From Escarpia spicata (taxonomy: Eukaryota > Annelida > Polychaeta > Sabellida > Siboglinidae), in NCBI GenBank assembly GCA_963995525.1, contig OZ023207.1:27664801-27728800 (forward strand): a stretch of 64,000 nucleotides of DNA, given 5' to 3'. Shown here in pieces: positions 44,650 through 55,909 of this stretch. Within the stretch, counting starts at the first letter, position 1, and each line of letters opens with the position of its first letter. The position numbers and the translations under genes are program-made. Below the pieces are notes generated by a model that saw only the letters and a program-made list of their open reading frames with translations, had not been told where the DNA came from and ran no database searches.

Positions 44650-44709
44650 GGTCTGCATAACGCGGCGCTATATGTATAAACGGTCGACGTAAGCTGCAAT
44701 TAGAAGTAT
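44650..44709 (-). repeat. Right terminal inverted repeat of the candidate 17-kb element
   Basis: The reverse complement reads CTTCTAATTGCAGCTTACGTCGACC and later GCGTTATGCAGACC, matching 27,671-27,729. Confidence 0.65.
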
Positions 44710-44737
44710 ATATGTATATATATGTATATATATGTAT

Positions 44738-44771
<34 letters not shown>

Positions 44772-44820
44772 ATACATATATATGTGTATAGATATATATA
44801 TGTATATATATATATATATA
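44705..44820. repeat. (TA)n tract with a perfect inner palindrome
   Basis: ATGTATCCATATATA and TATATATGGATACAT are inverted around a pure TA core (about 44,730-44,785). Confidence 0.85.
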
Positions 44821-45206
44821 GTCTTATTACTAGTGGAATATTTCAAACATGTATTTTTTATTTTGCAGTTCTAAACTATTTTGTTTGATTAGGCGTCACG
44901 AATTCATTTGGATATGGTGTTTTATTAAATAAAATATATTATTATTTTGTTAATATGATGCGCGAGGTTGAAATTAAGCACAACTACACAACATTATTAT
45001 GCTGTCTCTGTAACTGTGTAATATGTCCTTCCCGTGTGCCACATCAAAGGCAAGTCCGCACAATGACGATGTGTTTATTTAATGTGCTAACTTGGAAATC
45101 AGAAATTGGAAATTGTTGGTGTTCTTAATTGAATAACACACGCGGTGTGGTTGTCATGAGGGAGGTAGGATTGAATGTCCTTAATGAATATCATCTCCTC
45201 TTGTAG

Positions 45207-45665
45207 GCTGTGGTACGCCTTCGGAGACGTAACAGACCTTCCCCTCATCGATTTCTCCCGCAACTGCCACACAAGGCTGCCGCGAAGGCCCGCTACGGCC
45301 GACTGGTGCCTTGGTCGGCTCTCTGTGACACCTACGACAAGTCAGCTCAGAAACGACAATCCCTGGCGTGTCGTCGCGGAAATGGAGCCCTCTGGAATAG
45401 AGCCAAGACGGTGTTTACTGACCCGTATTTCGCTCCCCTCATGGCACGTGACCTGCGTAGACTTCCCGAAGCGCTAATCCTTAACGTGAAGCACAGTTTT
45501 CTGAGGGACGACGGGATTATATACAGTCGACGTTTGAGAGCAGCAAGAGTGAAGGTAACCACAGCAATGTACTGCGCCCCGCATCATATATTCGTATATC
45601 CTGAAAGTGAAGTGGCGAAAAGAATTATGCGAGATATCGGCAACTTCCTGAATTGCCGACTTTAG
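45207..45665 (+). pseudogene. AADAC-like esterase pseudogene, last exon
   Basis: A pyrimidine-rich acceptor ending TTGTAG precedes the exon; its first G completes the Trp codon left by the exon at 27,433. It reads LWYAFGDVTDLPLIDF in one frame. Near 45,270 a 1-base loss (or +2) moves the family sequence to the next frame: KARYGRLVPWS, GALWNRAKTVFTDPYFAPLM, RRLPEALILN, LRDDGIIYSRRLRAARVKVT, then PESEVAKRIMRDIGNFL to a stop at 45,665. AADAC-like enzymes have Asp at the fourth place before LRDDG-type sequence (Y-D-V-L-R-D-D-G); here it reads H-S-F-L-R-D-D-G, so the catalytic Asp is Ser. The His (HHIF for HGIF) remains. Confidence 0.88.
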
Positions 45666-45813
45666 ATCAGTTGCATGTTCTAACGTAATGAAGAATCTCA
45701 GGCGAATCAAGCGGCAATGTTCTTTATTCTTTGGCCGACTCAGATAGGCTAACAGCTTCTCAGCGTCAAATATGGAGAATTCGTGTGACGTGTCTCGGTT
45801 TCATTCTGATATA

Positions 45814-46305
<492 letters not shown>

Positions 46306-46481
46306 TTAGACTGCTCAATCGCAATATTTCGTAGGACATTTCCTCCGCAAGAAATAATTCAATGGTGGTGTTATGCATCAGTGTTCTTAATTGAATTCAG
46401 TGTAATATACGGAGAACTCGTTGGATGTGTTTTGCTTCATTCTGATATACCAAAAGCCAGCCACACAAGGACAAGCCCCGG

Positions 46482-46483
<2 letters not shown>

Positions 46484-46519
<36 letters not shown>

Positions 46520-46558
46520 CTCTCTCTCTTTCTATATATATATATATATATATATATC
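46484..46558. repeat. (TA)n-(TC)n-(TA)n microsatellite
   Basis: Sits exactly where the minus-strand gypsy integrase frame stops, so the microsatellite marks its broken end. Confidence 0.9.
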
Positions 46559-46559
46559 C

Positions 46560-46658
46560 ATGATCCGCGAATAGTTTTTGAAAATCTTCGATTGTTGCGT
46601 GTGTTGTCGCTGACTTTACGACTGAGCTAGCTAACCATTTAGAATAAGCATCTACCAC
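46560..46658 (-). pseudogene. Ty3/gypsy integrase fragment
   Basis: VDAYSKWLASSVVKSATTHA then TIEDFQKLFADHG is the core region that follows the first catalytic Asp (V-D-x-Y-S-K-W) of retroelement integrases. Only about 33 codons remain before the TA microsatellite. Upstream integrase sequence (46,660-47,250) is present as scattered, stop-ridden pieces. Confidence 0.8.
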
Positions 46659-47794
46659 AAACAGTAAACGTTATCATGGTCTCTGTGTGAATAGCAATGG
46701 CGTCATTGCTACGCGAGTTGATTCCATCACGTTTTGCTCGCATTGAAAACTAAGTTTCGTCACTTGTTCTATGTGTGCATCTGTGCCTGTCCACCAGACG
46801 TACGATCGCGCCAGTGTTTTCATTTAAACCACTCATAATGCACACTTCATGCATGCTCAATTCTTCACGGAATCTACTGTATTCCTGAATTACCAGGTCG
46901 TTTGTGGGCCATCCGGTAAGTACGTATCTGTGTACTCTGTACAGTGGGTTGTCCTATAGCGTCCACTGTCTGTGTGCGCTCCGGGTCTGCGCTGCTGTCA
47001 CCGTCAACTCTTTCATCTGCTCGATCAGTTCATCTCAGCAGGCGCATGTGTTACAAGTAGCTTTGTTGACGAAGGCAGCCATGACAATGCATCGCAGTCC
47101 TCGTGTGTAACACCACTGCGATACCTAATTGTGTAATTGTACCCTGTACACGTCTCTACCTTTAAATGCACCCAGACGCATTGCGTGGCACCGCTCGCTT
47201 TTCGTCAAATGTAATGGGTGGTGATCCGTGACCAGTGTGAACTGAGTTCAATACATATACTGGTGACATTTATTCACTCAAATATCAGGCTCATACCCTC
47301 TCTCTCTTGCTGCGAATAGTTCTTTTCCGCTGCTGATTAACTTCGTGATGCAAATGATATCGGTCTTTTTCAACCATCGGACATAACATGAGACAGAACT
47401 ACGCCGCTGCATATGGTGAGGAATCACATACAAGTTACATCTGCTTACTCGGGTCGAAATAAACAAGGAGTGCGCTCGACTGTAACGCCTCCTTCACTCT
47501 GATGAACGCGTCTTCTTGTGGCTTCTGCCACACCCCTTCACACCTTTCTTTAGCAACCCATTCAACGGTGTCAATTTTGTGGAAAGGTCCGATCCATACT
47601 TCAACTCCTTCACATGTGTGGGCCTTGGCGCATCGCGGACTACTTTTACCTGATCCGCCGTCGATCGCTTCAATGTCCCAAATACGTCACCGAAGACCGA
47701 AATAGTTCACACTTCTGTTGGCTTAGTATCAAACCAGCTTTTTCGAGAGGCTGTAGTAACGTTACTAAGTTTTCCATATGTTCTTGTTCCATGA

Positions 47795-48190
47795 TGCTAG
47801 TCAACCAAATGTTGTCCAGGAATATGCACACATTCGGAATACCTGCTAGTCAACCAAATGTCGTCCAGGAATATGCACACATTCGGAATACCTGCTAGTC
47901 AACCAAATGTCGTCCAGGAATATGCACACATTCGGAATACCTGCTAGTCAACCAAATGTCGTCCAGGAATATGCACACATTCGGAATACCTGCTAGTCAA
48001 CCAAATGTCGTCCAGGAATATGCACACATTCGGAATACCTGCTAGTCAACCAAATGTCGTCCAGGAATATGCACACATTCGGAATACCTGCTAGTCAACC
48101 AAATGTCGTCCAGGAATATGCACACATTCGGAATACCTGCTAGTCAACCAAATGTCGTCCAGGAATATGCACACATTCGGAATACCTGCC
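47795..48190 (-). repeat. 49-bp minisatellite made from the RT catalytic-motif region, eight units
   Basis: Eight units with AATATGCACACATTCGGAAT starting at 47,829 minus 8 and then every 49 bases (47,821, 47,870, 47,919, 47,968, 48,017, 48,066, 48,115, 48,164). They are nearly identical; the first has GTTGTCC where the others have GTCGTCC. On the minus strand the first unit in frame encodes AGIPNVCIFLDDIWLTS, the RT active-site segment. The period is not a multiple of 3, so later units leave the frame. Confidence 0.93.
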
Positions 48191-48303
48191 AGCAAACTGC
48201 GATAGAGTTTTGAAAATGTCGACCCACACGCAAGCGACGCGTACAGATCTTCCACTTTTTGCAGAGGATACTTATCCACTACGATTGCTTGGTTTACAGT
48301 CAC
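48091..48303 (-). pseudogene. Ty3/gypsy reverse transcriptase fragment
   Basis: DKYPLQKVEDLYASLACGSTFSKL is the RT block just before the first catalytic Asp. It is followed directly by SLLAGIPNVCIFLDD, the block with the catalytic Asp pair. The 50-60 codons that should lie between these are deleted. The frame then runs into the 49-bp minisatellite. Downstream pieces with RNase H-like sequence (47,240-47,700) are broken. Confidence 0.82.
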
Positions 48304-48575
48304 CTTTAAGTCACCACAAATTCTCGCTCCAGTTACCTATCTGACAGGAACAACTGGTGCTGCTCATTTGCATAATGCTACTGGTTCGATAATGTCATAT
48401 TCCTGCAGTCGTTGCAGTTCGTCATCCATCTACTCCTTCATGACGACATTTTTGGTACGCGTGATTCTAGTGTTGCAACGAAAACTCCGCTATGACTTCG
48501 GTAAACTTGCCTGTTTACCAAAGGCTCCTTGTCTGCTGTTGTTGAAATGTCCACGATTTTTGTCTTTCACTGCGT

Positions 48576-49087
48576 TTACCATAGTTGACGTCGGCCTGGC
48601 ATTGTCATTTGCCGGACTGTGGGTGGCTTTCGATTAACTTCCTGCAATTTCGTTTGCAACGGCTGTTTGTCAAAGTCTCTTTTTTCACATAACAAGTTCC
48701 GTTGTGTGTCTACATTTCGAAACCCGCACACCAACTGGTCTCGTAGCGCTTGACAAAAAAATTCGCCAAATTCACAGGTTGATGCTAGTTTTCTTAGTTC
48801 AGCCTCGAATTGAGAGACCATCTCGCCATCTCGCTGTTGACATTTGCGAAACGGGAATCTCTCAGCTACAACCAATTTTTTGGTTTTAAGTGGTTTCTCA
48901 ATGTGTCAGTCAGTTCTCGAAATGTTTTAGTTGACGGTACGTTCGGACTCACAAGACTTTTCAATAACTTGTACGTGTCTGTTCCGACCAGCTTCAGAAA
49001 TGTTGCCAACCGTTTCCGCTCGGCTGTCCATCGTGTCTCTTCATTGTATTCGGCCCCCGCTGGCAACGTCTCAATTTCATTTGCCAT
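48576..49087 (-). pseudogene. Ty3/gypsy gag fragment
   Basis: 49,087-48,866 reads MANEIETLPAGAEYNEETRW and LATFLKLVGTDTYKLLKSLV, and 48,875-48,576 continues in another frame with ERFPFRKCQQRDGEMVSQFE and ALRDQLVCGFRN. This is the retrotransposon-gag fold with its conserved R-F-x-x-R/C-x-Q-x-x-x-E-x-x-x-x-F pattern. A 1-base shift separates the two halves. No zinc knuckle is seen. Confidence 0.8.
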
Positions 49088-49163
49088 GAAGTATTGTTGT
49101 AGCAGGTCAAGTTCTAGTTTGCCGCCATCGTATTAGGTAATGTGACCTATTGCTAACAGTTTT

Positions 49164-49177
49164 GTCCTCGTCGCCAA
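49164..49177 (-). other. Primer-binding-like site next to a probable 5' LTR end
   Basis: The minus strand reads ACATAACAATTGGCGACGAGG. A TGGCGACGAGGA-type sequence directly after an LTR ending in ACA is common in this gypsy group. The LTR would extend rightward from 49,178, but its outer end is not identified. Confidence 0.55.
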
Positions 49178-50092
49178 TTGTTATGTCTGTTATTGTTAAG
49201 ACATGCAAAGTTGTGTTACTTCATAATTTGTAGAGACATAATGATTTCTGGTGCGATGTTTCTCGGACCCATCGATGTAATGCTTTACTCCAAACCTAGA
49301 TGGCAGATGTTAAACTAATAGCAGCTAACTAGACTGTATGTTTAGTCCAAATAATACAAACATCACAGTATGTATTTTGTTATTACACATGGCAATTGAT
49401 TTAATAAACAATGTCATGGTGTGTGTCTATATGTGTATAACCACACACACAGAGTGCGTATCTATAAACTATAACAATGCGATATGTTTAACTATCAGGT
49501 GGTTATTTTAATGTCGACCACAACAATTATAGTACTGGGCTGGATGCTGACGACTGTCGGACTACTGCAAACTGCGTCAACTTTTCGCAGATGACCAACG
49601 TCTCTTAAGGGCCGTAGTGAGGTTGATAGATGCATCAAGCTCGAGTCTATCCCTGTCCCATTCCCAAGGGAAGCTTTCCTGGGCGCCAGTCGTGTTACCC
49701 AACTTCACTGGCAATGTGGAATACATCGAAGTTTTCGAGGACGTTAACTCGTTTGGTTTATATGGTGCATTTGGGAAGAAATTTAAGTTTTTTGGAAAGC
49801 GAATATATGATATGCTTAACTTCTGCTAAATACTGACTACTACAGACGTTCCCTCTCACACAGCACTGCAATATATCACAGATGAAAGCAATGAGTGTCG
49901 TAGTTTTAGAGGATGTCGTTATTGTTGATAGTGTTAGTAAAGTCAGGTTAACCATAGATAAATACGGAGGGAGTCACGTGTCCACCTACATTCTCCATGA
50001 AATTATTGGTGAAAACAAGATGTAACTTGTAAAACATCAGTATATATATATATGCTCTTCCTCTCACGCAAACAGGCATTCACCACTACACA
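49178..50092. other. Probable LTR remnant and unrecognised sequence
   Basis: The first few hundred bases may be the gypsy LTR. A 70-codon + strand ORF (49,617-49,829, with NVEYIEVFEDVNSFGLYGAF) has no match I recognise. Confidence 0.35.
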
Positions 50093-50168
50093 ATAACACA
50101 CGCACGCACATACGCACGCACGCTCGCGCGCATACACACACACATTCACCACTACACAAACACACACA

Positions 50169-50224
<56 letters not shown>

Positions 50225-50274
50225 AACACACGCGACGCGCGCGCGCGAACACACACGCATACACGCATATACAC
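50093..50274. repeat. (AC)n microsatellite with (CG)n islands
   Basis: An AC tract with CGCGCGCG segments near 50,237 and an internal duplication of CATTCACCACTACACAA (50,078 and 50,143). Confidence 0.93.
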
Positions 50275-51300
50275 TAACACAAGGGTCAGTGGGACAGTGA
50301 TAATGCCAGTTACTACGCAACTGTCACAACTCCTTTGTCATACACCTTCTTTTGTAAAGCAACTTGCTTGCATTATTAACATTTTTTTTGACAGGGGTCT
50401 GTGATGAAATGTCTGGGGTTTGATGCCAACAATGTTGATATCCTACGTCTAGGTGCTTTGTCGCCTAAAATTTACCCAAGCAAATTGCACAACGTAATGA
50501 CTATTCAATTAAGGGAAGCACCATTTCTGCACTTATTATTATACCAGTGGGTTAAATTTTGGCGACCGGATAATTAATGCGATTTCACAAGGTAGTAATG
50601 CAACACACTGGTGTATACTATTTCCACAGTTGTCAGCTCTTTAAAACAGACCACCTGCCAGGCATTTGTCGTGTGTGGCAGGCTGGGGTATCCAAGGAAA
50701 CATTATCAAATGGAAATGTTTTTCGGAAATTATTTTAAAACGCGTAAAATCTTAAACGAAACTAACATTAATATAAAGAATATACGACTGTTATTTTAAT
50801 GAGCGAAAATGGAGATTGTGTTGTTATTATTGTTGTTGTTGTTATATTTATTGTTGTTATTATTATTGTTGTTGTTATTATTAGCAAAACATTTGTGTCA
50901 ACAATGTTCCGAGTGATTCAGTGGCTCTTGATATAAAAAACTTAATCAGCCTAGATACCTTAATTACTGCCCTTGCTGAAGATACACACAGGGCAAAATA
51001 CTGGTCTAAAATAAAAACAAGCAGTGTCCGTGGTTACCCCCACCGTTCAGATCAGCCCAAAGACACTACCGTTACAAAATACCGACAAAAAACATACAAC
51101 TTACACCGACACAATTTGAATTAGCCGCTTTGTATTGTATTGGCATTGCTGCCAAAACTGATCAAGAAATAAACGATTTATTGGAATTTTTTTAATCAAT
51201 TGATGTTAACTCATATAGTTAAATTTGCATGTAATAATGTATACATTTTGTAATTCGGTAAATATAGCAGTTGTTTATTAAACATCGGATCACCACGGAT
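50275..51300. other. Gene-poor stretch
   Basis: A TTG/TTA triplet tract at 50,820-50,885 and one 67-codon ORF (50,921-51,124) without recognised features. 51,225-51,260 recurs at 51,515-51,545. Confidence 0.45.
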
Positions 51301-51305
51301 ACATT

Positions 51306-51306
<1 letters not shown>

Positions 51307-51361
<55 letters not shown>

Positions 51362-51420
51362 AGGTATACATACATACATATATATGTACATATATATATA
51401 TATATATACATATATATAAT
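51307..51420. repeat. (TTA)n/(TA)n microsatellite
   Basis: Flanked by an inverted 80-base repeat: TACATTTTGTAATTC...ATCGGATCACC at 51,240-51,292 against GGTGATCCGATG...TACAAAATGTATAC at 51,474-51,530. Confidence 0.85.
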
Positions 51421-51689
51421 ATCTACGACAGGGAGCCTACTTAAATAATATAACCTAATAAAATGCATCCATGGTGATCCGATGTTTAATAAACAACTGG
51501 TATATTTATTGAATTACAAAATGTATACATTATTACATGAAAATTTGACTAAATGGGTTAACATTAATTTATAAAAAAAATCCAATAAATCTGTTATTTC
51601 TTGATAGAAACCAGTCTTGGCAGCAATACCAGTATATACACGAGTAGTAATAGAGGTGGTCCAGCGTAGAGGTTGTCGCGGTCCGGAGG

Positions 51690-52430
51690 AAATCCCATGT
51701 TAAGAGATAGGGATTCCCCCAAGACCGCGCCAAACCCTTTCGCGCCAAGGTCTTTGGCTCGGTCTGGGGGGAGTGCAATTGACCAATCACGAGCGAGCAG
51801 GGCATTGTGGGCGTGGTTAGTTATGCAAATGTGCTTGGAAAAGTAGTTCCGACCCCATGTTAAAGGATAGGTCGTTTTTTATCCCATGTTAAAGCATAGG
51901 CTCTATTATCGCAAAGGTATCCGACCACTTTTTGGGTTTTTATCCCACGTTAAAGCATAGGCCATTTTTATCCCATGTTAAAGCATAGGGAATTTTTATT
52001 CCATGTTAAAACATAGGTAATTTTAACCCCATGTTAAAGGATAGGCCATTTTTATCGCAAAGGTATCCGACCACTTTTCGAATTTTAATCCCATGTTAAA
52101 GCATAGGCCATTTTTATCCCATGTTAAAGCATAGGGAATTTTTATTCCATGTTAAAACATAGGGAATTTTAACACCATGTTAAAGCATAGGCCATTTTTA
52201 TCCCATGTTAAAGCATAGGGAATTTTTATTCCATGTTAAAACATAGGGAATTTTAACACCATGTTAAAGCATATACCATTTTTATCGCGAAGGTATGCGA
52301 CCACTTTTCGAATTTTAATCCCATGTTAAAGCATAGGGAATTTTCACCCCATGTTAAATCATAGGGAATTTTCACCCCATGTTAAAGCATAGGACATTTT
52401 TATCGTAAAGGTATACGAACATATACCGAA
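51690..52430 (+). repeat. 18-bp motif array CCATGTTAAAGCATAGG, left arm
   Basis: About 25 copies of CCCATGTTAAAGCATAGG and close variants (ATAAAGG, AAAACATAGG), spaced 25-40 bases apart by short linkers such as GAATTTT and CATTTTTATC. A longer module, TATCGCAAAGGTATCCGACCACTTTT, recurs three times inside it. Confidence 0.92.
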
Positions 52431-52772
52431 CAGCATTTGGATATGTCACACACGAGATTGCTTGACCCGTAGGTCCAGGCTCCGCCAAGGGACCGAGCCT
52501 TTATTTGTTTGACTATGACATGTCGAAAATGTGGTGTTATAATAAGGCGTAATGTGTAATAAAAGGGTTATAAATTCAGCGGAGACCGTTTTATCTGAAG
52601 TAATGTATACGAAATGTAGATTACATATAGGACTATGTTATATCAGAGCCTATAGCCTCGTTTTTCGAACAGAGTGACCATTTTGGAATTAGCCCTTTGG
52701 TGTCTGTTACAAAAACCCGTACTCGAGACGTGTCTGGACACGTTTGTTTGTCGCAAGCACGCGCTCCCTGTA

Positions 52773-52919
52773 TGACGTCATGGTACGCGCTGTAATGTTA
52801 TACACGAAGTGAGTTGTTCAAGCAGATAGTGCTTTGGTTAGACCTTGTATTGAACTTGCGCGTGTGTAATGTAATCCCTTCATGTGACGTCAATTAAATA
52901 AGTAATTGCGCATGCGCAA
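52773..52919. promoter_or_regulatory. CRE and NRF1 sites, left arm
   Basis: Two perfect TGACGTCA elements (52,773-52,780 and 52,885-52,892) and a palindromic TTGCGCATGCGCAA (52,906-52,919), the NRF1 consensus. All are mirrored in the right arm. In animals these sites mark ubiquitous and S-phase promoters. Confidence 0.6.
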
Positions 52920-53555
52920 TAGTGACTATTCTTATATGTCGTAGGTTGACGACCCTTTGATTAGGTGTAGGACGCTCCTAGTCTATACATTTACAACTTA
53001 AACATAGGTCCAAACCCGATAAAGCATAGCCATAGCCTAGGCATAGGCATAGAGGCTAAAGGCTATCTGGCCTACAGCGCATAACCACTGACAAACAACT
53101 TACAAACACTGACAAACACTGATATTCAACTCAAAAACACCGACATACTATAGCGAGTGAAAAATTTCCCTGTTAACCGGTATAAACTGGTATAAATGAA
53201 GCCTCAAGGTTCTGTGTTGAAAAAACATCCGTGTATTTGTCCCGTGTTAAGGCATTGCCATAGGGAATTATACGAACTTATCTGTTAAAACATTAAAACT
53301 ACCAGCTATCTGTGTAATATTTTGGTCAAATTGTTTGTCATTTAACAGTATTCGTCATACGAAATTTGCACTTACCGAACTTTTTGAAGTTATTATAGCA
53401 GTTGATAGCCTGTACACAAACTAGTGTCAAACTGTTTTGAAGAGGTATTCCTTGTTCAAGGCTCATCTACATGTATGTCTCATCTGTGCCTAGAGACCAA
53501 CAATACTGTTTCAGCATTTTATCATACTGGTGTTCTTAACCTATATGTGTGTACG

Positions 53556-54503
53556 TATGTACGTATGTGTATAATTGCGTTCAACATCGTTATTAAATAA
53601 ATAAACACGCTATGAGCGATGCACAATGTCGACTCGATCGTCTTGATGCCAAAGAACATATATCAATACAAGACGGCGCAGTGCTCGCTATCTACATTGT
53701 TCGAGGAAAGTGAAGCGTCATAATAGTGAAGCGTTATGTTAGAACAGTACAGACACACAATAACCTCCCAGATAAGATGTACCAGTATCTATATAGTTTA
53801 CCGTATTAAGGGTCAAGTGTACAAATGTCCATTAGAACGTTTTATCTTTTTTCATACTATAGTATTTAAATTCGTGCTTCTTCGGTAAAACCTTCGAAAC
53901 TTGCTTCTGTCGTAAAACAACTAACCTGGCATGGGTAACCGAAAATGAACTCATAGATTCATACATAGATACATACACGTGGTACGAAACACACAACACG
54001 CACATGAATTCAGAACAACTAGATGGTGAAAGACTGTTTGAGTGTTTTGTTAGACGCAAGTTATCCGACGTGATAGTCGAACAGTTGTGTAATATCAATA
54101 CTTGGTTGCAAGACTCCGTTTCGAAACAGTGGCGATGGACCTTCTGGCGACAACACAGATATGTTAACCACTTATATCTGTGTAGTTCAGTACATAGATG
54201 TTAATGTACTCATATTAAACTGCTACGCCCAGTAACAAGAGACGCGAATAGGGACGAGACAAGAGACGAGACTATGACCGAGATATGTCACGAGACTACG
54301 GACGTCACATCACATGAGAGTACAAACGAAACAAGAGATATGTCACGAGACTTCGGATGACACATCACACGAGACTACGGATGTCACATCACACAATATT
54401 ACGGATGACACATCACACGTTATGTCACGAGACTTCGGATGACACGAGACAAGAGACGAGACTATGACCGAGATGTGTCACGAGACTACGGATGACACAT
54501 CAG
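53556..54503. other. Unpaired insert of the left half
   Basis: Present only on the left side. It contains two short ORFs of unknown meaning (MSDAQCRLDRLDAKEHISIQ at 53,613 and a 66-codon ORF at 54,004-54,204) and, from 54,240, an irregular repeat of CACGAGACTACGGATGACACA. Confidence 0.5.
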
Positions 54504-55905
54504 AATAGACGGGTTATCGTATGAGATTTGCTCCAAAAAGGAGCAAATAGATGGGTTATCGCGTGAGATTTGCTCCAAAGGGGAGCAAATAGATGGGTTA
54601 TCGCGTGAGATGTGTTCCAAAAGGGAGCAAATAGATGGGTTATCGCGTGAGATTTGCTCCAAAACGGAGAAATATATGGGTTATCGCGTGAGATTTGCTC
54701 CAAAAGGGAGCAAATAGATGGGTTATCGCGTGAGATTTGCTCCGAAAGGGAGCAAATAGATGTGTTATCGCTTGAGATTTGCTTCAAAAGGGAGCAAATA
54801 GACGGGTTATCGCGTGAGATTTGCTCCAAAAGGGAGCAAATAGATGGGTTATCGCGTGAGATTTGCTCCAAAAGGGAGCAAATAGATGGGTTATCGCGTG
54901 AGATTTGCTCCAAAAGGGAGCAAATAGATGGGTTATCGCATGAGATTTGCTCCAAAAGGGAGCAAATAGATGGGTTATCGCGTGAGATTTGCTTCAAAAG
55001 GGAGCAAATAGATGGGTTATCGCGTGAGATTTGCTCCAAAAGGGAGCAAATAGATGGGTTATCGCATGAGATTTGCTCCAAAAGGGAGCAAATAGATGGG
55101 TTATCGCGTGAGATTTGCTCCAAAAGGGAGCAAATAGATGGGTTATCGCGTGAGATTTGCTCCAAAAGGGAGCAAATAGATGGGTTATCGCATGAGATTT
55201 GCTCCAAAACGGAGAAATAGATGGGTTATCGCGTGAGATTTGCTCCAAAAGGGAGCAAATAGATGGGTTATCGCGTGAGATTTGCTCCGAAAGGGAGCAA
55301 ATAGATGTGTTATCGCTTGAGATTTGCTTCAAAAGGGAGCAAATAGACGGGTTATCGCGTGAGATTTGCTCCAAAAGGGAGCAAATAGATGGGTTATCGC
55401 GTGAGATTTGCTCCAAAAGGGAGCAAATAGATGGGTTATCGCGTGAGATTTGCTCCAAAAGGGAGCAAATAGATGGGTTATCGCATGAGATTTGCTCCAA
55501 AAGGGAGCAAATAGATGGGTTATCGCGTGAGATTTGCTTCAAAAGGGAGCAAATAGATGGGTTATCGCGTGAGATTTGCTCCAAAAGGGAGCAAATAGAT
55601 GGGTTATCGCATGAGATTTGCTCCAAAAGGGAGCAAATAGATGGGTTATCGCGTGAGATTTGCTCCAAAAGGGAGCAAATAGATGGGTTATCGCGTGAGA
55701 TTTGCTCCAAAAGGGAGCAAATAGATGGGTTATCGCATGAGATTTGCTCCAAAAGGGAGCAAATAGATGGGTTATCGCGTGAGATTTGCTCCAAAAGGGA
55801 GCAAATAGATGGGTTATCGCGTGAGATTTGCTCCAAAAGGGAGCAAATAGATGGGTTATCGCATGAGATTTGCTCCAAAAGGGAGCAAATAGATGGGTTA
55901 TCGCG
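54504..55905 (+). repeat. 42-bp hairpin minisatellite, about 33 units
   Basis: Unit TTTGCTCCAAAAGGGAGCAAA then TAGATGGGTTATCGCGTGAGA. The first half is an inverted repeat, so every unit can form a hairpin with an 8-base stem. 42 is a multiple of 3, so both strands stay open; the IDGLSREICSKREQ and ISRDNPSICSLLEQ repeat proteins are artefacts unless shown otherwise. A 13-unit block (545 bases, containing one 1-base-shorter unit CGGAGAAAT) is repeated at 54,658 and 55,203. Confidence 0.94.
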
Positions 55906-55909
55906 TAAG

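Larger units (their letters stand above)
27671..44709. mobile_element. Candidate 17-kb TIR element inside the esterase intron
   Basis: Imperfect terminal inverted repeats of about 60 bp flank the segment, and (TA)n tracts abut both ends. Motifs of type RGTCTGCNTAA cluster near both termini: 27,724, 27,858 and 27,893 on the left; 44,419, 44,620, 44,630 and 44,651 on the right. Such subterminal motifs are typical transposase-binding sites. Inside are a micro-exon gene on the minus strand, an orphan ORF next to the left end, a CR1 insertion and local duplications. I recognise no transposase catalytic domain, so the class is unknown. The segment sits wholly between two exons that still splice in phase on paper, as expected for an insertion into an intron. 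Confidence 0.5.
46560..49177 (-). mobile_element. Ty3/gypsy LTR retrotransposon relic
   Basis: On the minus strand from 49,177: a primer-binding-like site, gag, RT and RNase H fragments, then an integrase fragment ending in a microsatellite. All frames are broken and large parts are missing. Domain order gag-RT-RNase H-integrase defines Ty3/gypsy (Metaviridae). No 3' LTR is seen. Confidence 0.82.
51643..53555 (+). repeat. Left arm of the giant palindrome
   Basis: Inverted match of 57,776-59,701. From the outside in: unique end, GCGCC-rich segment with TTTCGCGCC (E2F-like), 18-bp motif array, unique part with CRE and NRF1 motifs, and TATGTTAA-free spacer sequence ending near CACCAGTATGATAAAATG (inverted). 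The right arm lacks about 70 bases that are present at 52,560-52,620. Confidence 0.92.

Noticed and set aside
45175..45477. Separate protein in the first frame of the last esterase exon
   Set aside because: Its beginning is the true esterase frame, but after about 45,270 it is only a shadow of the shifted frame.
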